Shown: positions 52,315 to 61,225 of the stretch, piece after piece
Layout of the letters: each line of letters opens with the position of its first letter
Position numbering within the stretch: position 1 is the first letter of the stretch
Origin: Pseudofrankia saprophytica
GTDB taxonomy: Bacteria > Actinomycetota > Actinomycetes > Frankiales > Frankiaceae
DNA length: 64,000 nucleotides
Direction of reading: 5' to 3'
Assembly (NCBI RefSeq): GCF_000235425.2
Contig: NZ_KI912266.1
Span: 5,079,117 to 5,143,116, forward strand
The notes under the pieces: model-generated
What the model saw: only the letters and a program-made list of their open reading frames with translations
Told to the model about the DNA's origin: nothing
Databases searched by the model: none
Translations under genes and position numbers: made by a program

Positions 52315-54531
52315 GTGACGGAAGCTCGGCCGGGTTCGATGGGCCGCCTCGGCAGGTTCTGTGCGCGTCACGGGTGGTGGGTGCTCGCCGCCTGGATCGC
52401 GCTCCTCGTCGCCGCGACGGTCGGTCATCGCGCCGCGGGCGGGCACTACTCGGACGACTTCCAGCTGCCCCGCTCGTCGGCGCAGCAGGGTGCCGACCTG
52501 CTCAGGGCGCACGAGCCGCGGGCGGGTGGCCTGACCGGGCAGCTCGTCTTCACCATCCAGGACGCCACGCTGCGGTCATTCTCCTCCCAGCTGACGACGG
52601 CGACGGACGACGTCGCGAGGCTGCCGCACGTCCTCGCCGTCGGCGACCCGCTGGCCGCGGCGACCACGTCGAGGGATGGCCGTACCGCGTACGCGACGGT
52701 GCGTTTCGACGTCAACCCCAGGATCCTGGGCCCGTCCTACCTCGCCTCCGTCGACCGGGCGGTCGCCGGGGTGCGGGCGGCCGGCGTCGACGTCGACTAC
52801 GGCGGTGTCCTCGGCCAGGCCGCGCGGCCGAAGGCCAACGAGGCGGTCTCGGAGGTCATCGGCATCGTCGTCGCGATCGTGGTCCTGCTGGTCGGGTTCG
52901 GCAGCGTCTACGCGGCCGGGCTGCCGATCCTCACCGCTGTGCTCGGCGTCGGGACCGGCATCGGGGTCCTTGGCATCGTCGCATCGGCCACCACCTTCGC
53001 CTCCGTGTCACCGACGCTCGGCATCATGATCGGACTCGGGGTCGGGATCGACTACGCCCTGTTCCTGGCCACCCGGCACCGCCAGCTCGTCATGGACGGG
53101 GTCGAGCCGATCGAGGCCGCCGCCCGCGCCGTCGCCACCAGCGGCCAGTCGGTGCTCATCGCGGCCGGCACGGTGGTCATCGCCATGCTCGGGCTGTTCG
53201 CCTCCGGCATCGGGTTCATCGGCAAGCTCGGCCTGGCGGCGGCGATCACCGTCGCGGTGTCGGCGCTGGCCGCCACCACGCTGGTCCCGGCGCTGCTGGG
53301 ACTGGCGGGGCCGCGCATCGACCGGCTACGGGTTCGCCGCCCGGTGGCCGAGGGCACCGCGGGCGGCGCCCTGGGCGACACGGGCTGGCATCGGTACGCG
53401 GCCAGGGTGGGTCGCCACCCCTGGCGCTTCCTCGGCGCCGGCGCCGCCGTGCTGGCGGTACTGGCGGTCCCGATGCTGTCGATGACGCTCGGCCACGTCG
53501 ACGCAGGGGCCGACCCGACCTCCTACACCGGTCGCCGCGCCTACGACGCCATCAGCAACGGGTTCGGACCAGGCGCGAACCGCCCGTTCGCCGTCGTCGT
53601 CCAGCTCGCCGACGGCGCGCCGGCCGCCGCGGTGGCCACCGATCTCGACCGCGCGCTCGCCGACACACCGGGCGTCGCCACGACCACCCCGGCGAGGACC
53701 ACCACGGACGGGTCGCTGCTCATCGCCACCGTCGTGGCCAGTACGCGCCCGCAGGACGTGGCCACCGACCAGCTGCTCGCCCGACTGCACGACCACACAC
53801 TGCCCGACGTGCTCGCCGGAACTGGCAGTCACGGCTACGTCACGGGAAACCTCGCCGCGAGCCTCGACTTCCGTGACCAGGTCGCGGCGCGGCTCCCGGT
53901 CATCATCGCCGTCGTCATCGCCGCGGCGTTCCTGCTGCTGCTCGTCAGCTTCCGCAGCCCCTTCCTCGCGCTGAAGGCCGCGGTGCTGAACCTGTTCTCG
54001 ATCGGCGCCGCCTACGGCGTCGTCGTCGCCGTCTTCCAGTGGGGCTGGGGCGGGTCGCTGCTCGGTGTCGGCGAGAAGGTGCCCGTCGAGTCCTACGTGC
54101 CCATGATGATGTTCGCCATCGTGTTCGGGCTGTCCATGGACTACGAGGTGTTCCTGCTGTCCCGGGTCCGCGAGCGGTGGCTCGCCACCGGCGACAACAC
54201 CCGCAGCGTCGCCGACGGACTGGCCGCCACCGCCCGCGTCATCACCTGCGCGGCCCTCATCATGACCAGCGTCTTTCTCGCGTTCCTGCTCTCCAGCAAC
54301 GTCGTCATCAAGATGATCGCCCTCGGCCTGGGTGTCAGCGTCCTGATCGACGCCTCCCTCATCCGGCTGGTCGTCGTACCGGCGACCATGTTCCTGCTCG
54401 GCCGAGCCAACTGGTGGCTCCCACGCTGGCTCGACCGCATCCTTCCCCGGCTCGAACCAGGAGCCGAGCCGAAGGTCGAGACCGGTACCGGTACCGAGCG
54501 AGAGACGGATCCCGCACCCGCGGCGACGTGA
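52315..54531 (+). CDS. MMPL/RND-type transporter (MmpL/YdfJ family)
   Basis: I chose GTG 52315 (738 residues), with a TACGGT box just upstream as in leaderless genes; ATG 52339 is an alternative. TM1 is WWVLAAWIALLVAATVGHRA. Two periplasmic loops follow, and two sets of transmembrane bundles carry the family signatures GIMIGLGVGIDYALFLATRH near 240 and FAIVFGLSMDYEVFLLSRVR near 603. These proton-driven exporters move lipids or siderophores. It ends 97 bases from the convergent siderophore-binding protein gene and could export the NRPS product, which is an inference from position. Confidence 0.9.
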   Translation: MTEARPGSMGRLGRFCARHGWWVLAAWIALLVAATVGHRAAGGHYSDDFQLPRSSAQQGADLLRAHEPRAGGLTGQLVFTIQDATLRSFSSQLTTATDDVARLPHVLAVGDPLAAATTSRDGRTAYATVRFDVNPRILGPSYLASVDRAVAGVRAAGVDVDYGGVLGQAARPKANEAVSEVIGIVVAIVVLLVGFGSVYAAGLPILTAVLGVGTGIGVLGIVASATTFASVSPTLGIMIGLGVGIDYALFLATRHRQLVMDGVEPIEAAARAVATSGQSVLIAAGTVVIAMLGLFASGIGFIGKLGLAAAITVAVSALAATTLVPALLGLAGPRIDRLRVRRPVAEGTAGGALGDTGWHRYAARVGRHPWRFLGAGAAVLAVLAVPMLSMTLGHVDAGADPTSYTGRRAYDAISNGFGPGANRPFAVVVQLADGAPAAAVATDLDRALADTPGVATTTPARTTTDGSLLIATVVASTRPQDVATDQLLARLHDHTLPDVLAGTGSHGYVTGNLAASLDFRDQVAARLPVIIAVVIAAAFLLLLVSFRSPFLALKAAVLNLFSIGAAYGVVVAVFQWGWGGSLLGVGEKVPVESYVPMMMFAIVFGLSMDYEVFLLSRVRERWLATGDNTRSVADGLAATARVITCAALIMTSVFLAFLLSSNVVIKMIALGLGVSVLIDASLIRLVVVPATMFLLGRANWWLPRWLDRILPRLEPGAEPKVETGTGTERETDPAPAAT

Positions 54532-54628
54532 CCGTCCCGGCGCCAGATCATCGCGTTGCTTCGACTCGTCGGCGCGCTGGCCAGCGGAACTCGCGCGGCG
54601 AAGGCCACGCGAGTTCCGCTCCGCCGGG

Positions 54629-55630
54629 TCAGCTGGTGGCGGCGGCCTTGGCCAGGGTCGGCTTGAGCTGGTCGAGCTGCCACGGGATGTTGAGGATGGT
54701 CGGGTTGTTCACGGCACCCGCCGTGAAGGCGTCGACCTCGAGGGCCCGTCCCGCCTTGACCGCGGGGATCTCGGTGAACAGCTTGTTGCCGGCCATCTCG
54801 GTCTTCAGGTCCGGGGTCGCGTAGCCGATCAGCAGGAAGTCCGCGTCCAACGCGCTGAGCTTCTCCATGCTCAGCGATCGGTCCACCACGTTCTCCGTGA
54901 CGCCCGGCGCGAGCTTCATACCGAGCTCGGCGTAGAGCTGGACCGACACCGTCTCCGGGTCGTCGATGACCGCCAGACCACCCGGCTCGTAGTAGAAGGA
55001 GTAGCTGAACGTCTTGCCGGCCAGGCCGGGCAGGCCGGTCGCGGTGTCCTTGATGACCTTCTCGGTCGCCGCGATCGCCGCCGCGGTGTCGGCCTCGCGG
55101 CCCACGGCCTTGCCGATGATGGTGCTGTTCTCCTGCCAGGTCGCGATGCCGGCGTCGTCGGTGAAGCCCACGGTCGGCGCGATCTTGGACAGACGGTCGT
55201 AGTAGTCGGCCAGGCCGTAGAAGTTCGTGGCCAGGATCAGGTCGGGCCTCAGCTCGACGATCTGCTCGAGGTTCAGGTCCCCCGCGGTGTCGAGCGCGGT
55301 GCTCTTCGACAGGTCGACCTTCCCCGTCAGCCACGGGAAGACGCCGTCGGGCTTGTACTCGTTCTTCGCGTACGCGATCGGCGTGATGCCGAGCGTCGCC
55401 AGGGTGTCCTCCTCGTAGCTGAGCGCGATGATGCGCTTGGGCTGCTCCGGGACGACCGCGGTACCGAACTTGTCCTTCAGCGTGACCGGGAAGCTGCCCG
55501 CCGCCGCGCTCGCGGGCGCCACCGTGTCGTCGCCCCCGTCGCCCCCGTCGCTGCCGCCGCAGCCGGCCGCGAGGGCGAGCGCGATGACGGCCAGCAACGC
55601 CGCCGGGATGAGTTTCAGTCTGTTTCGCAC
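54629..55630 (-). CDS. Iron-siderophore ABC transporter substrate-binding lipoprotein (FecB/FhuD type)
   Basis: GTG 55630 begins a 333-residue protein with lipobox LALAAGC (lipidated Cys about 24). The body has the class III binding-protein layout: PKRIIALSYEEDTLATLGIT near 65, IVELRPDLILATNFYGLADY near 124, ALDADFLLIGY near 258 and a single long helix between lobes. It binds a ferric siderophore outside the membrane. It lies 88 bases downstream of the adenylation gene, probably in the same iron-controlled operon. Its first 22 bases are nearly identical to those of the YqcI-MbtH gene. Confidence 0.92.
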   Translation of the reverse strand: MRNRLKLIPAALLAVIALALAAGCGGSDGGDGGDDTVAPASAAAGSFPVTLKDKFGTAVVPEQPKRIIALSYEEDTLATLGITPIAYAKNEYKPDGVFPWLTGKVDLSKSTALDTAGDLNLEQIVELRPDLILATNFYGLADYYDRLSKIAPTVGFTDDAGIATWQENSTIIGKAVGREADTAAAIAATEKVIKDTATGLPGLAGKTFSYSFYYEPGGLAVIDDPETVSVQLYAELGMKLAPGVTENVVDRSLSMEKLSALDADFLLIGYATPDLKTEMAGNKLFTEIPAVKAGRALEVDAFTAGAVNNPTILNIPWQLDQLKPTLAKAAATS

Positions 55631-55718
55631 TCGTTCTCGTTTCCGTGGGTCAGGCCGCGAGCCTGGCTGGCTCGCGGTCGCGGGTGGGGACCGCGCGGCT
55701 CGTCGACCTGGGACGCCG

Positions 55719-57488
55719 TCAGCGCCGTCCGTCGGCCGTCGCGCGCGGCCGGCCGGCCGCCGCGGCCTGCTCGGTCAGCGCCCGGCGGTCGACCTTCCCG
55801 CCGGCGGTGACCGGGAGCGTGGGGAGCACGGTCACGGCGCTCGGCACCATGTACTGGGGAAGCAGGTCGGCGCACCACGCCAGCACCTCGTCGGAGAACG
55901 ACCCGCCCGGGGCCGCCCCCTCCGCGGCGCCCGGCGCCGACGCTGGCCCCGGCACTGGCGTGCCCGCGGGGCGGTCGGCGGCGCCCCCGTCGGCGTCGGG
56001 GACGACGAAGGCGAGCAGCCGGGGCGAGGCGGCGTCGCGGGACACCACGACCGCCGCCCGCCGTACCCGGGGGTGGGTGGCGAGGGCCGCCTCCACCTCC
56101 TCCAGCTCCAGCCGCATCCCGCGGATCTTCACCTGGTTGTCGGCCCGGCCGACGAACTCCAGCCAGCCGGCGCCGTTCCACCGGGCGAGATCCCCGGTCC
56201 GGTACATCCGCGCGCCGCCACCGGCGAACGGGTCCGCGACGAAGCGCGCGGCGGTCAGCGGCCCGTTGTTCAGATAGCCGCGGCCGAGCAGGAAGCCGGC
56301 CACGTACAGCTCGCCGACCTCGCCGTCCGGCACCGGGGCCAGCGTGTCGTCGACGACGTGCAGCTGGGTATGCGGGTTGGGCCGACCGATCGAGGCGGCG
56401 AGACGCTCGGCGCTGTCCTTGTAGATGACGTGGGAGACGCCGATCGTCGTCTCGGCCGGCCCGTAGCCGTGGTACATCGCGGTGCCGAGCTGTGCCCGGA
56501 ACCGGGCGAAGAGCGCGGGCGTCAGCACCTCTCCCCCGCACCAGACATGCCGCAGCGAGGCCAGCGCGTCCGTGCCCTCCGCCGCCTCCAACAGGACGTC
56601 CAGCATCGACGACACGAGGTAGACGAAGGTGACCCGCTCGTCCTCGATCAGGTCGACCAGATATCCCGGGTCCTGCTCGCCGTCCGGCTCCGCGACGACC
56701 AGCCGGCCGCCGCAGACCAGCGGCAGCAGGATCTCGTTGATCGAGATATCGAACGACAGCGGCGCCTTGAACAGGGACGCGTCGTCCGGGCCGAAGCCGA
56801 ACAGGTCCGCCACCTGCCACCGCAGCCGCTCGGCGATCGCCTCATGCCGGATCATCGCCCCCTTGGGAGCGCCGGTGGACCCGGACGTGAAGATCACATA
56901 GGCCAGCGCCGCCGGCGGAATCGGCAGGTCGAGCGGCTCGGCCGACTCGGCGCCCCAGGACCAGGCGCTCAGGTCGACCGGAACCGCCGGCACCCCGTCA
57001 ACCAACCCGCCGTCAACCATGCCCCCGTCCGCCAACTCGCCGGATGCCGCCGCCGCGTCCGCGTCGGTCACGATCAGCCGGGCCCGCGCGTCGGCCAGCA
57101 CCCGCCGGCGCCGCTGGTCCGGCCACCCGGGCTCGATCGGGACGAACGCCCCGCCGGCGACCATGACCGCGAGCAGCGCGACGACCATCTCCGCGGACCG
57201 GACCAGCCGGATGCCGACGATGTCCTCTGGCCCGAGGCCCCGGGCACGCAGCACCCGCGCGAGCTGGAACACCCGCGCCCCGAACTCCCGGTACGTCAGC
57301 CGCACCCCGGGAGCCACGACGGCGGTCGCCTCCGGCGTACCGCGTACCTGAGCCGTGAACTGGTCCACGACGGTCGTGACCGTGACGGGCCCGCTGAAGT
57401 CGTTGAGGTCCTGGAGCGTCGCCGGTTCGTCGACCGGCCGAGGTGACGACACACCGTCACCAGAACGCGAGCTCACCATCATTCCCAT
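55719..57488 (-). CDS. Stand-alone NRPS adenylation domain, predicted N5-formyl-N5-hydroxyornithine-like substrate
   Basis: ATG 57488 gives 589 residues. Core motifs are LTYREFG (A1), [16 protein letters not shown] (A3), [12 protein letters not shown] (A4), [10 protein letters not shown] (A5), [16 protein letters not shown] (A6), YRTGDLARW (A7), [16 protein letters not shown] (A8) and [14 protein letters not shown] (A10). No condensation or carrier domain is attached. Reading the ten specificity positions against GrsA gives D-I-N-Y-W-G-G-I-G-K, which I recall as the code for N5-formyl-N5-hydroxyornithine in coelichelin synthesis. An N-nitroso-N-hydroxy analogue would be of similar shape. The iron box at 57605 lies upstream; the siderophore-binding gene follows. 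Confidence 0.88.
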   Translation of the reverse strand: MGMMVSSRSGDGVSSPRPVDEPATLQDLNDFSGPVTVTTVVDQFTAQVRGTPEATAVVAPGVRLTYREFGARVFQLARVLRARGLGPEDIVGIRLVRSAEMVVALLAVMVAGGAFVPIEPGWPDQRRRRVLADARARLIVTDADAAAASGELADGGMVDGGLVDGVPAVPVDLSAWSWGAESAEPLDLPIPPAALAYVIFTSGSTGAPKGAMIRHEAIAERLRWQVADLFGFGPDDASLFKAPLSFDISINEILLPLVCGGRLVVAEPDGEQDPGYLVDLIEDERVTFVYLVSSMLDVLLEAAEGTDALASLRHVWCGGEVLTPALFARFRAQLGTAMYHGYGPAETTIGVSHVIYKDSAERLAASIGRPNPHTQLHVVDDTLAPVPDGEVGELYVAGFLLGRGYLNNGPLTAARFVADPFAGGGARMYRTGDLARWNGAGWLEFVGRADNQVKIRGMRLELEEVEAALATHPRVRRAAVVVSRDAASPRLLAFVVPDADGGAADRPAGTPVPGPASAPGAAEGAAPGGSFSDEVLAWCADLLPQYMVPSAVTVLPTLPVTAGGKVDRRALTEQAAAAGRPRATADGRR

Positions 57489-57604
57489 CGGTCAGCGGGA
57501 AAGATCCAGTCCGTCCCGGCACGCGGGCGGCCGGCTCCCGAGGGCGGCGGAGGCCAGGGCGACCCTGGCGCGCGGGACAGCGTAGCAAGTAAGGCTTACC
57601 TACA

Positions 57605-57623
57605 CAAGGTAAACCTTACCTAA
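57605..57623 (-). promoter_or_regulatory. Iron box (DmdR/IdeR/DtxR-type)
   Basis: On the minus strand the site reads TTAGGTAAGGTTTACCTTG, matching 14 of 19 positions of the IdeR consensus TTAGGTTAGGCTAACCTAA. A second partial box (AAGGCTTACC) adjoins it at 57591-57600. It lies about 117 bases upstream of ATG 57488. Iron repression of the adenylation and binding-protein genes is expected. The 281-base spacer also contains a duplicated GAGGTCATTCATC (57727 and 57750). Confidence 0.72.
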
Positions 57624-57769
57624 CCAACACGGCTCGGGCAATCACGGATGTCCCCAGATGCCAGCCGACCGGGTGGTCACCGCGCGGCATCGCCCCCGCC
57701 CGGCCGCAAGACCGTAGCCTCTGCCTGAGGTCATTCATCAGCCTTGTTCGAGGTCATTCATCGCGGACA

Positions 57770-58435
57770 TTGGGGTTTCCGTTGGGGAGTCTTCTTGCCG
57801 TCAATCTCGCCGTCGTCCGAAATGAGGCGTGGACCGGGCGGCAGGGCCGGAGCGGGATCGACAAGCGTCCCGCCAGCGGGCCCGTGCGGGTCGGCCGCGT
57901 CGGCCTGCTCGGGGACACGATCTGCGACCTCACGTTTCACGGCGGCGTCGACCGCGCGGCATACCTCTACGCGCACGAGGATTTCACCTGGTGGGCGAGC
58001 ACTCTTGACCGCGATATCCCTCCCGGCAGTTTCGGAGAGAACCTGACCTCGTCGGGATTGGACGTCACCGGCGCCGAGATCGGCGAGACCTGGGCGATCG
58101 GGTCAGCGGTGCTTCAGGTGACGGCGCCGCGCATACCCTGCCGGGTGTTCGCCGGATTCTGGGACGTCCCCGACCTCATTACGCGTTTCATCCGGCGCGG
58201 CACGCCCGGCGCGTACCTGCGGGTCCTGAGCGAAGGAGACGTCGCCGCCGGGGACCGCGTCGACGTCCTGCATCGACCAGGCCATGGGGTAACCGTCGGG
58301 CAGGTCTTCCGGGCGCTCACGACCGAGCCCGACGGGCTCCCCGCCCTCGCCGGCGCCACGAGCCTGCTCGCCGAGGACGTGCGGGAGAAGGTCCAGCGGC
58401 GGCTCGCCCCGCCGGCTCCCGTCGGCCGCCCGTGA
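57770..58435 (+). CDS. MOSC domain protein
   Basis: The frame starts at a TTG (57770), and the true start may be a few codons downstream; it has up to 221 residues. MOSC features are LLGDTICDLTFHGGVDRAAY near 46, HEDFTWW near 68, FGENLTSSGLDV near 87, and APRIPCRVFAGFWD near 118 with the conserved sulfur-carrying Cys. Such proteins move or bind molybdopterin and thiol sulfur. Its stop overlaps the next gene. Together they form a two-gene plus-strand insert between the two minus-strand blocks of the peptide locus. Confidence 0.85.
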   Translation: MGFPLGSLLAVNLAVVRNEAWTGRQGRSGIDKRPASGPVRVGRVGLLGDTICDLTFHGGVDRAAYLYAHEDFTWWASTLDRDIPPGSFGENLTSSGLDVTGAEIGETWAIGSAVLQVTAPRIPCRVFAGFWDVPDLITRFIRRGTPGAYLRVLSEGDVAAGDRVDVLHRPGHGVTVGQVFRALTTEPDGLPALAGATSLLAEDVREKVQRRLAPPAPVGRP

Positions 58436-59244
58436 TCGCATTCGTCTGGTCGTTGGCCGCCGCCTGCGCGGCGGCCGTCCTGTACGGCGGCAGCAGCGTG
58501 CTGCAGGCGCGGGCGGCCAGTCGCAGCGCCGCGGTCAGCGAACTGCTGCGAAGCCCGGCCTACGTCATCGGGCTGCTCTGCGACGGCGCCGCCTGGCTGC
58601 TGTCGCTGCTGGCCCTGCGGCACCTGCCGCTGTTCGTCGTCCAGTCGATCCTTGCGGGCTCCCTCGCCGTCACGGCCGTGCTGGGCCTCGCCGTGCTGCG
58701 CCTGCCACTGCGGCGGTCGGCCGCCATCTCGGTCGGTGTGCTGGTCGCGGCGCTCGTCGTGCTGGCCGGCTGCGGTGGGCACCAGCCGGCATCGACGAGC
58801 AGCGACGCCGTCCGGCTAGGTCTCGTCGCCGGCGCGGCGGCGCTCCTGGTGCTGGCCGTCGTGGCCCGCGGAGCCAGGGCGATAGGCCTCGCGGTCCTGG
58901 CCGGGCTGGCCTACTCCGGCGCGGCCCTCGGCGCGCGCGTTCTGCAGGGCCAGCCGACCGGGCTGCCGCGGCTGCTGGAGCAACCGTTGACCTACGCCGT
59001 ACTGATGTACGGCGTGGCCGGAACCTACTTCTACGCCCAGGCGCTCGAGCGCGGGGAGGTGACGTCCGTGACCGCGACCCTGTGGTCGGTCGAGGTCGTC
59101 GTCCCCACCGCCGTGGGGCTCGCCGCTCTCGGGGACGCGGTCCGGCGGGGCTGGTGGCCCGCCCTGGTGCTGTCCCTGCTCGCGGTGCTCGGCGCGACCA
59201 TCCTGCTCTCCAGGACGGAGAGTCTCGATCTCCCACGGCCATGA
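58432..59244 (+). CDS. DMT/EamA-like membrane transporter
   Basis: GTG 58432 overlaps the MOSC stop, and the product has 270 residues with about nine hydrophobic segments. Examples are VWSLAAACAAAVLYGGSSVL, LFVVQSILAGSLAVTAVLGL, AVLMYGVAGTYFYAQALERG and WPALVLSLLAVLGATILLSR. The two-fold repeat pattern fits DMT-type metabolite exporters. The substrate is unknown. It converges on the SznF-like gene with a gap of 49 bases. Confidence 0.82.
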   Translation: MIAFVWSLAAACAAAVLYGGSSVLQARAASRSAAVSELLRSPAYVIGLLCDGAAWLLSLLALRHLPLFVVQSILAGSLAVTAVLGLAVLRLPLRRSAAISVGVLVAALVVLAGCGGHQPASTSSDAVRLGLVAGAAALLVLAVVARGARAIGLAVLAGLAYSGAALGARVLQGQPTGLPRLLEQPLTYAVLMYGVAGTYFYAQALERGEVTSVTATLWSVEVVVPTAVGLAALGDAVRRGWWPALVLSLLAVLGATILLSRTESLDLPRP

Positions 59245-59293
59245 CCGGCCGAGCACCCGCCGCGCCCTGGGTGACGTGGTCGCGTGGGCGTGC

Positions 59294-60790
59294 TCAGAAC
59301 CTCAGGTACATGTCGTCCGGAATGATCGGCTGGTGGTAGGTGCACGATCCCGACAGCACGGTGGACCCGTGCAGGCGCGACTTCGGGATCAGGATCTTGT
59401 CACCGTCGCTCAGCTCGATCTTGTGGGTGACGTTGTTCCAGAAGTGCATGTCCCCGGATTCGATCATGACCAGCCGGTGCTCGTCGTGGACGTGCGTCGT
59501 CGACGTCTCGTCGCAGGACTCGACGAACGTGTCCAGGTCGACCTCGATCCGCTCGGCCGTGAGGTAGGCGTCGATGGCCTCGGCCTTCGCCTTGTGCTCG
59601 TCGATCGAGTCCGCCCAGGCCAGCTGCTCGGCGAGGTCCCGGTCCCACCGGCGGGCGAGGTGCGCCGCGTCGGTGAAGCCGGCGTGGAAGTCGGTCAGGG
59701 CCGCGTCGCCGTACAGCGCGAGCAGCGGGGCGAGCAGCGTGTCGACCAGGTCGTCGAGCGCGGCCGGGGTCACCGCCGGCGCCGGTGTGAAGAAGGCCGG
59801 CCGCTCGCCGAGGCCGTCCTCGACCGCGTCCGCCCAGGTGGCGGCGACGGCCGCGTCGTCGATGCGCTGGTGCACGAACGCGCCGAGCAGCTCCGCGTGC
59901 CGTCGCGGCGACCGGGACAGCTGGTGGAGATGGTTGCCGCGGGCCAGCGAGGTGTTCAGGTAGAGCTGCCAGTACGCCCCCACCCCCGGGGTGAGCCGGG
60001 CCGCGGCGAGCAGCGCCGCCCAGTCCGCCGAGCCGGCCACCCAGCGCTGGTAGTCGCCGAGGAGCAGCGCCCTGGCGCCGGGCTGGGCGAGGTCGTACTC
60101 GCCGAGTGAAGCCCAGGCGGTCGCCGCGCGCGCCGCCGGCAGGTACGCCGAGAGCTGCAGCAGCGCGAACGTCGCGGCCTCCCGCCGGTCGCGGGTGCCA
60201 CGCAGCACCGCGAACGCGTCCCCCGGATGGTCCCGGCGTTCCTCCCAGTAGCCGTGCAGGGCGCGCCGGAGCCCGCCCAGGCTCGCGCCGCCCGCGTCGT
60301 CTGGCGGCGAGGGGCGCTGGGCCGACAGGTACGAGAACAGGTGGTGTTCGAGGACCGGCTGGGCGAGCGCGCCGCGCAGCCGGTTCGCCTCGCCGTAGAA
60401 GTCCGCGGCGTCGCGCTCGGCCGCCTGGTTGCGGTTCGGCGGCAGGTACAGCAGGTCCGCGTCGTAGATGTTGCGCAGCATCCGGTGCCCGAGCAGCCCC
60501 GACAGCTTCAGGACCTCCTCGGGCCGCAGCGGCCTGCCGTAGTCCAGCCAGGCCAGGTCGGCGGGGCGGACCGGTCGCCGGTACGGGTCGTCCTCGGTGG
60601 TCAGCTCCTCCCACTCGGCCGGGCGGAAGGCCGGGTTCGACGCGAACGAGCGCACCAGCGCGTGTGCGCCCGGCCCAAGCCGGGCTGCTTCCACCTGGCG
60701 GGCCAGGTCGTCGAACCCGGCCGGAGCGGCGGTGTCGAGTGGGCTGTCCGGGCTGGTGAGCTCGGCCAGCGTCGTCTGGTCCGGAGTCAT
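59294..60790 (-). CDS. SznF-like N-oxygenase/N-nitrosating enzyme (heme-oxygenase-like domain plus C-terminal cupin)
   Basis: ATG 60790 has GGGAGAGGA upstream, and the product has 498 residues. Residues about 130-400 form a helical heme-oxygenase-like region (WQLYLNTSLARGNHLHQLSR, SPRRHAELLGAFVHQRIDDA). The C-terminal 65 residues are a cupin: THVHDEHRLVMIESGDMHFW, then GDKILIPKSRLHGSTV. Its HxH is at 433/435 and the third His at 474, a spacing of 41, which equals the H407/H409...H448 iron site I recall for SznF (471 residues). SznF makes the N-nitrosourea of streptozotocin from N-hydroxylated methylarginine. It sits in the same operon direction as YqcI-MbtH and the NRPS, so a role in making an N-N-bonded ligand is likely. 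Diiron ligands were not mapped with certainty. Confidence 0.8.
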   Translation of the reverse strand: MTPDQTTLAELTSPDSPLDTAAPAGFDDLARQVEAARLGPGAHALVRSFASNPAFRPAEWEELTTEDDPYRRPVRPADLAWLDYGRPLRPEEVLKLSGLLGHRMLRNIYDADLLYLPPNRNQAAERDAADFYGEANRLRGALAQPVLEHHLFSYLSAQRPSPPDDAGGASLGGLRRALHGYWEERRDHPGDAFAVLRGTRDRREAATFALLQLSAYLPAARAATAWASLGEYDLAQPGARALLLGDYQRWVAGSADWAALLAAARLTPGVGAYWQLYLNTSLARGNHLHQLSRSPRRHAELLGAFVHQRIDDAAVAATWADAVEDGLGERPAFFTPAPAVTPAALDDLVDTLLAPLLALYGDAALTDFHAGFTDAAHLARRWDRDLAEQLAWADSIDEHKAKAEAIDAYLTAERIEVDLDTFVESCDETSTTHVHDEHRLVMIESGDMHFWNNVTHKIELSDGDKILIPKSRLHGSTVLSGSCTYHQPIIPDDMYLRF

Positions 60791-61132
60791 CGGCTTCCTC
60801 TCCCGGCGGGGATGGTGGTTGGTGTGCTGGTCCTGGTCATCGACCGAGCCGAGGAACTCGACCTCCCCGTCGGCACCCAGCCGGGCCAGGTCCCCGGTGG
60901 CGTACATCCGGCTGCCGGGCACCGGGCTGAACGGGTCGGGCACGAAACGGTCCGCCGTCCGGCGCGGGTCGCCGCTGAAGGACCAGCCCAGCGGCAGCCC
61001 GCTGATGAACACCTCGCCGGCGCCGCCGACCGGCACCGGGTTGTACTCGGCGTCCAGGACCCGGATCTCGGTGTTGGCCTCCTGGATGGAGGGCCGGTTC
61101 GCGGCCATCGGCAGTGTTCCCTTCAGTTCCAC
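60791..61132 (-). pseudogene. Adenylation-domain remnant in frame before the SznF-like gene
   Basis: From GTG 61132 (or ATG 61108) the frame encodes NRPSIQEANTEIRVLDAEYN, GGAGEVFISGLPLGWSF, DRFVPDPFSPVPGSRMYATG and DLARLGADGEVEFLGSVDDQ, matching motifs A5 to A8. Everything before and after these about 100 residues is missing. The frame has no stop before the SznF-like start, so a fused product is possible. It is most likely the scar of a deleted NRPS module. Confidence 0.75.
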
Positions 61133-61225
61133 GGTGAACGAAAAGGCGCTGGTCAGCGACGTCGAGCGACCGGAGACGGGCGCCCTACCTCGTCCTGCTG
61201 GGTGCGTGGACCGGTTCGTTCGCGG

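Noticed and set aside
55428..57446. Antisense frame of 672 codons over the adenylation gene
   Set aside because: All adenylation motifs are on the minus strand; the plus frame is low-complexity.
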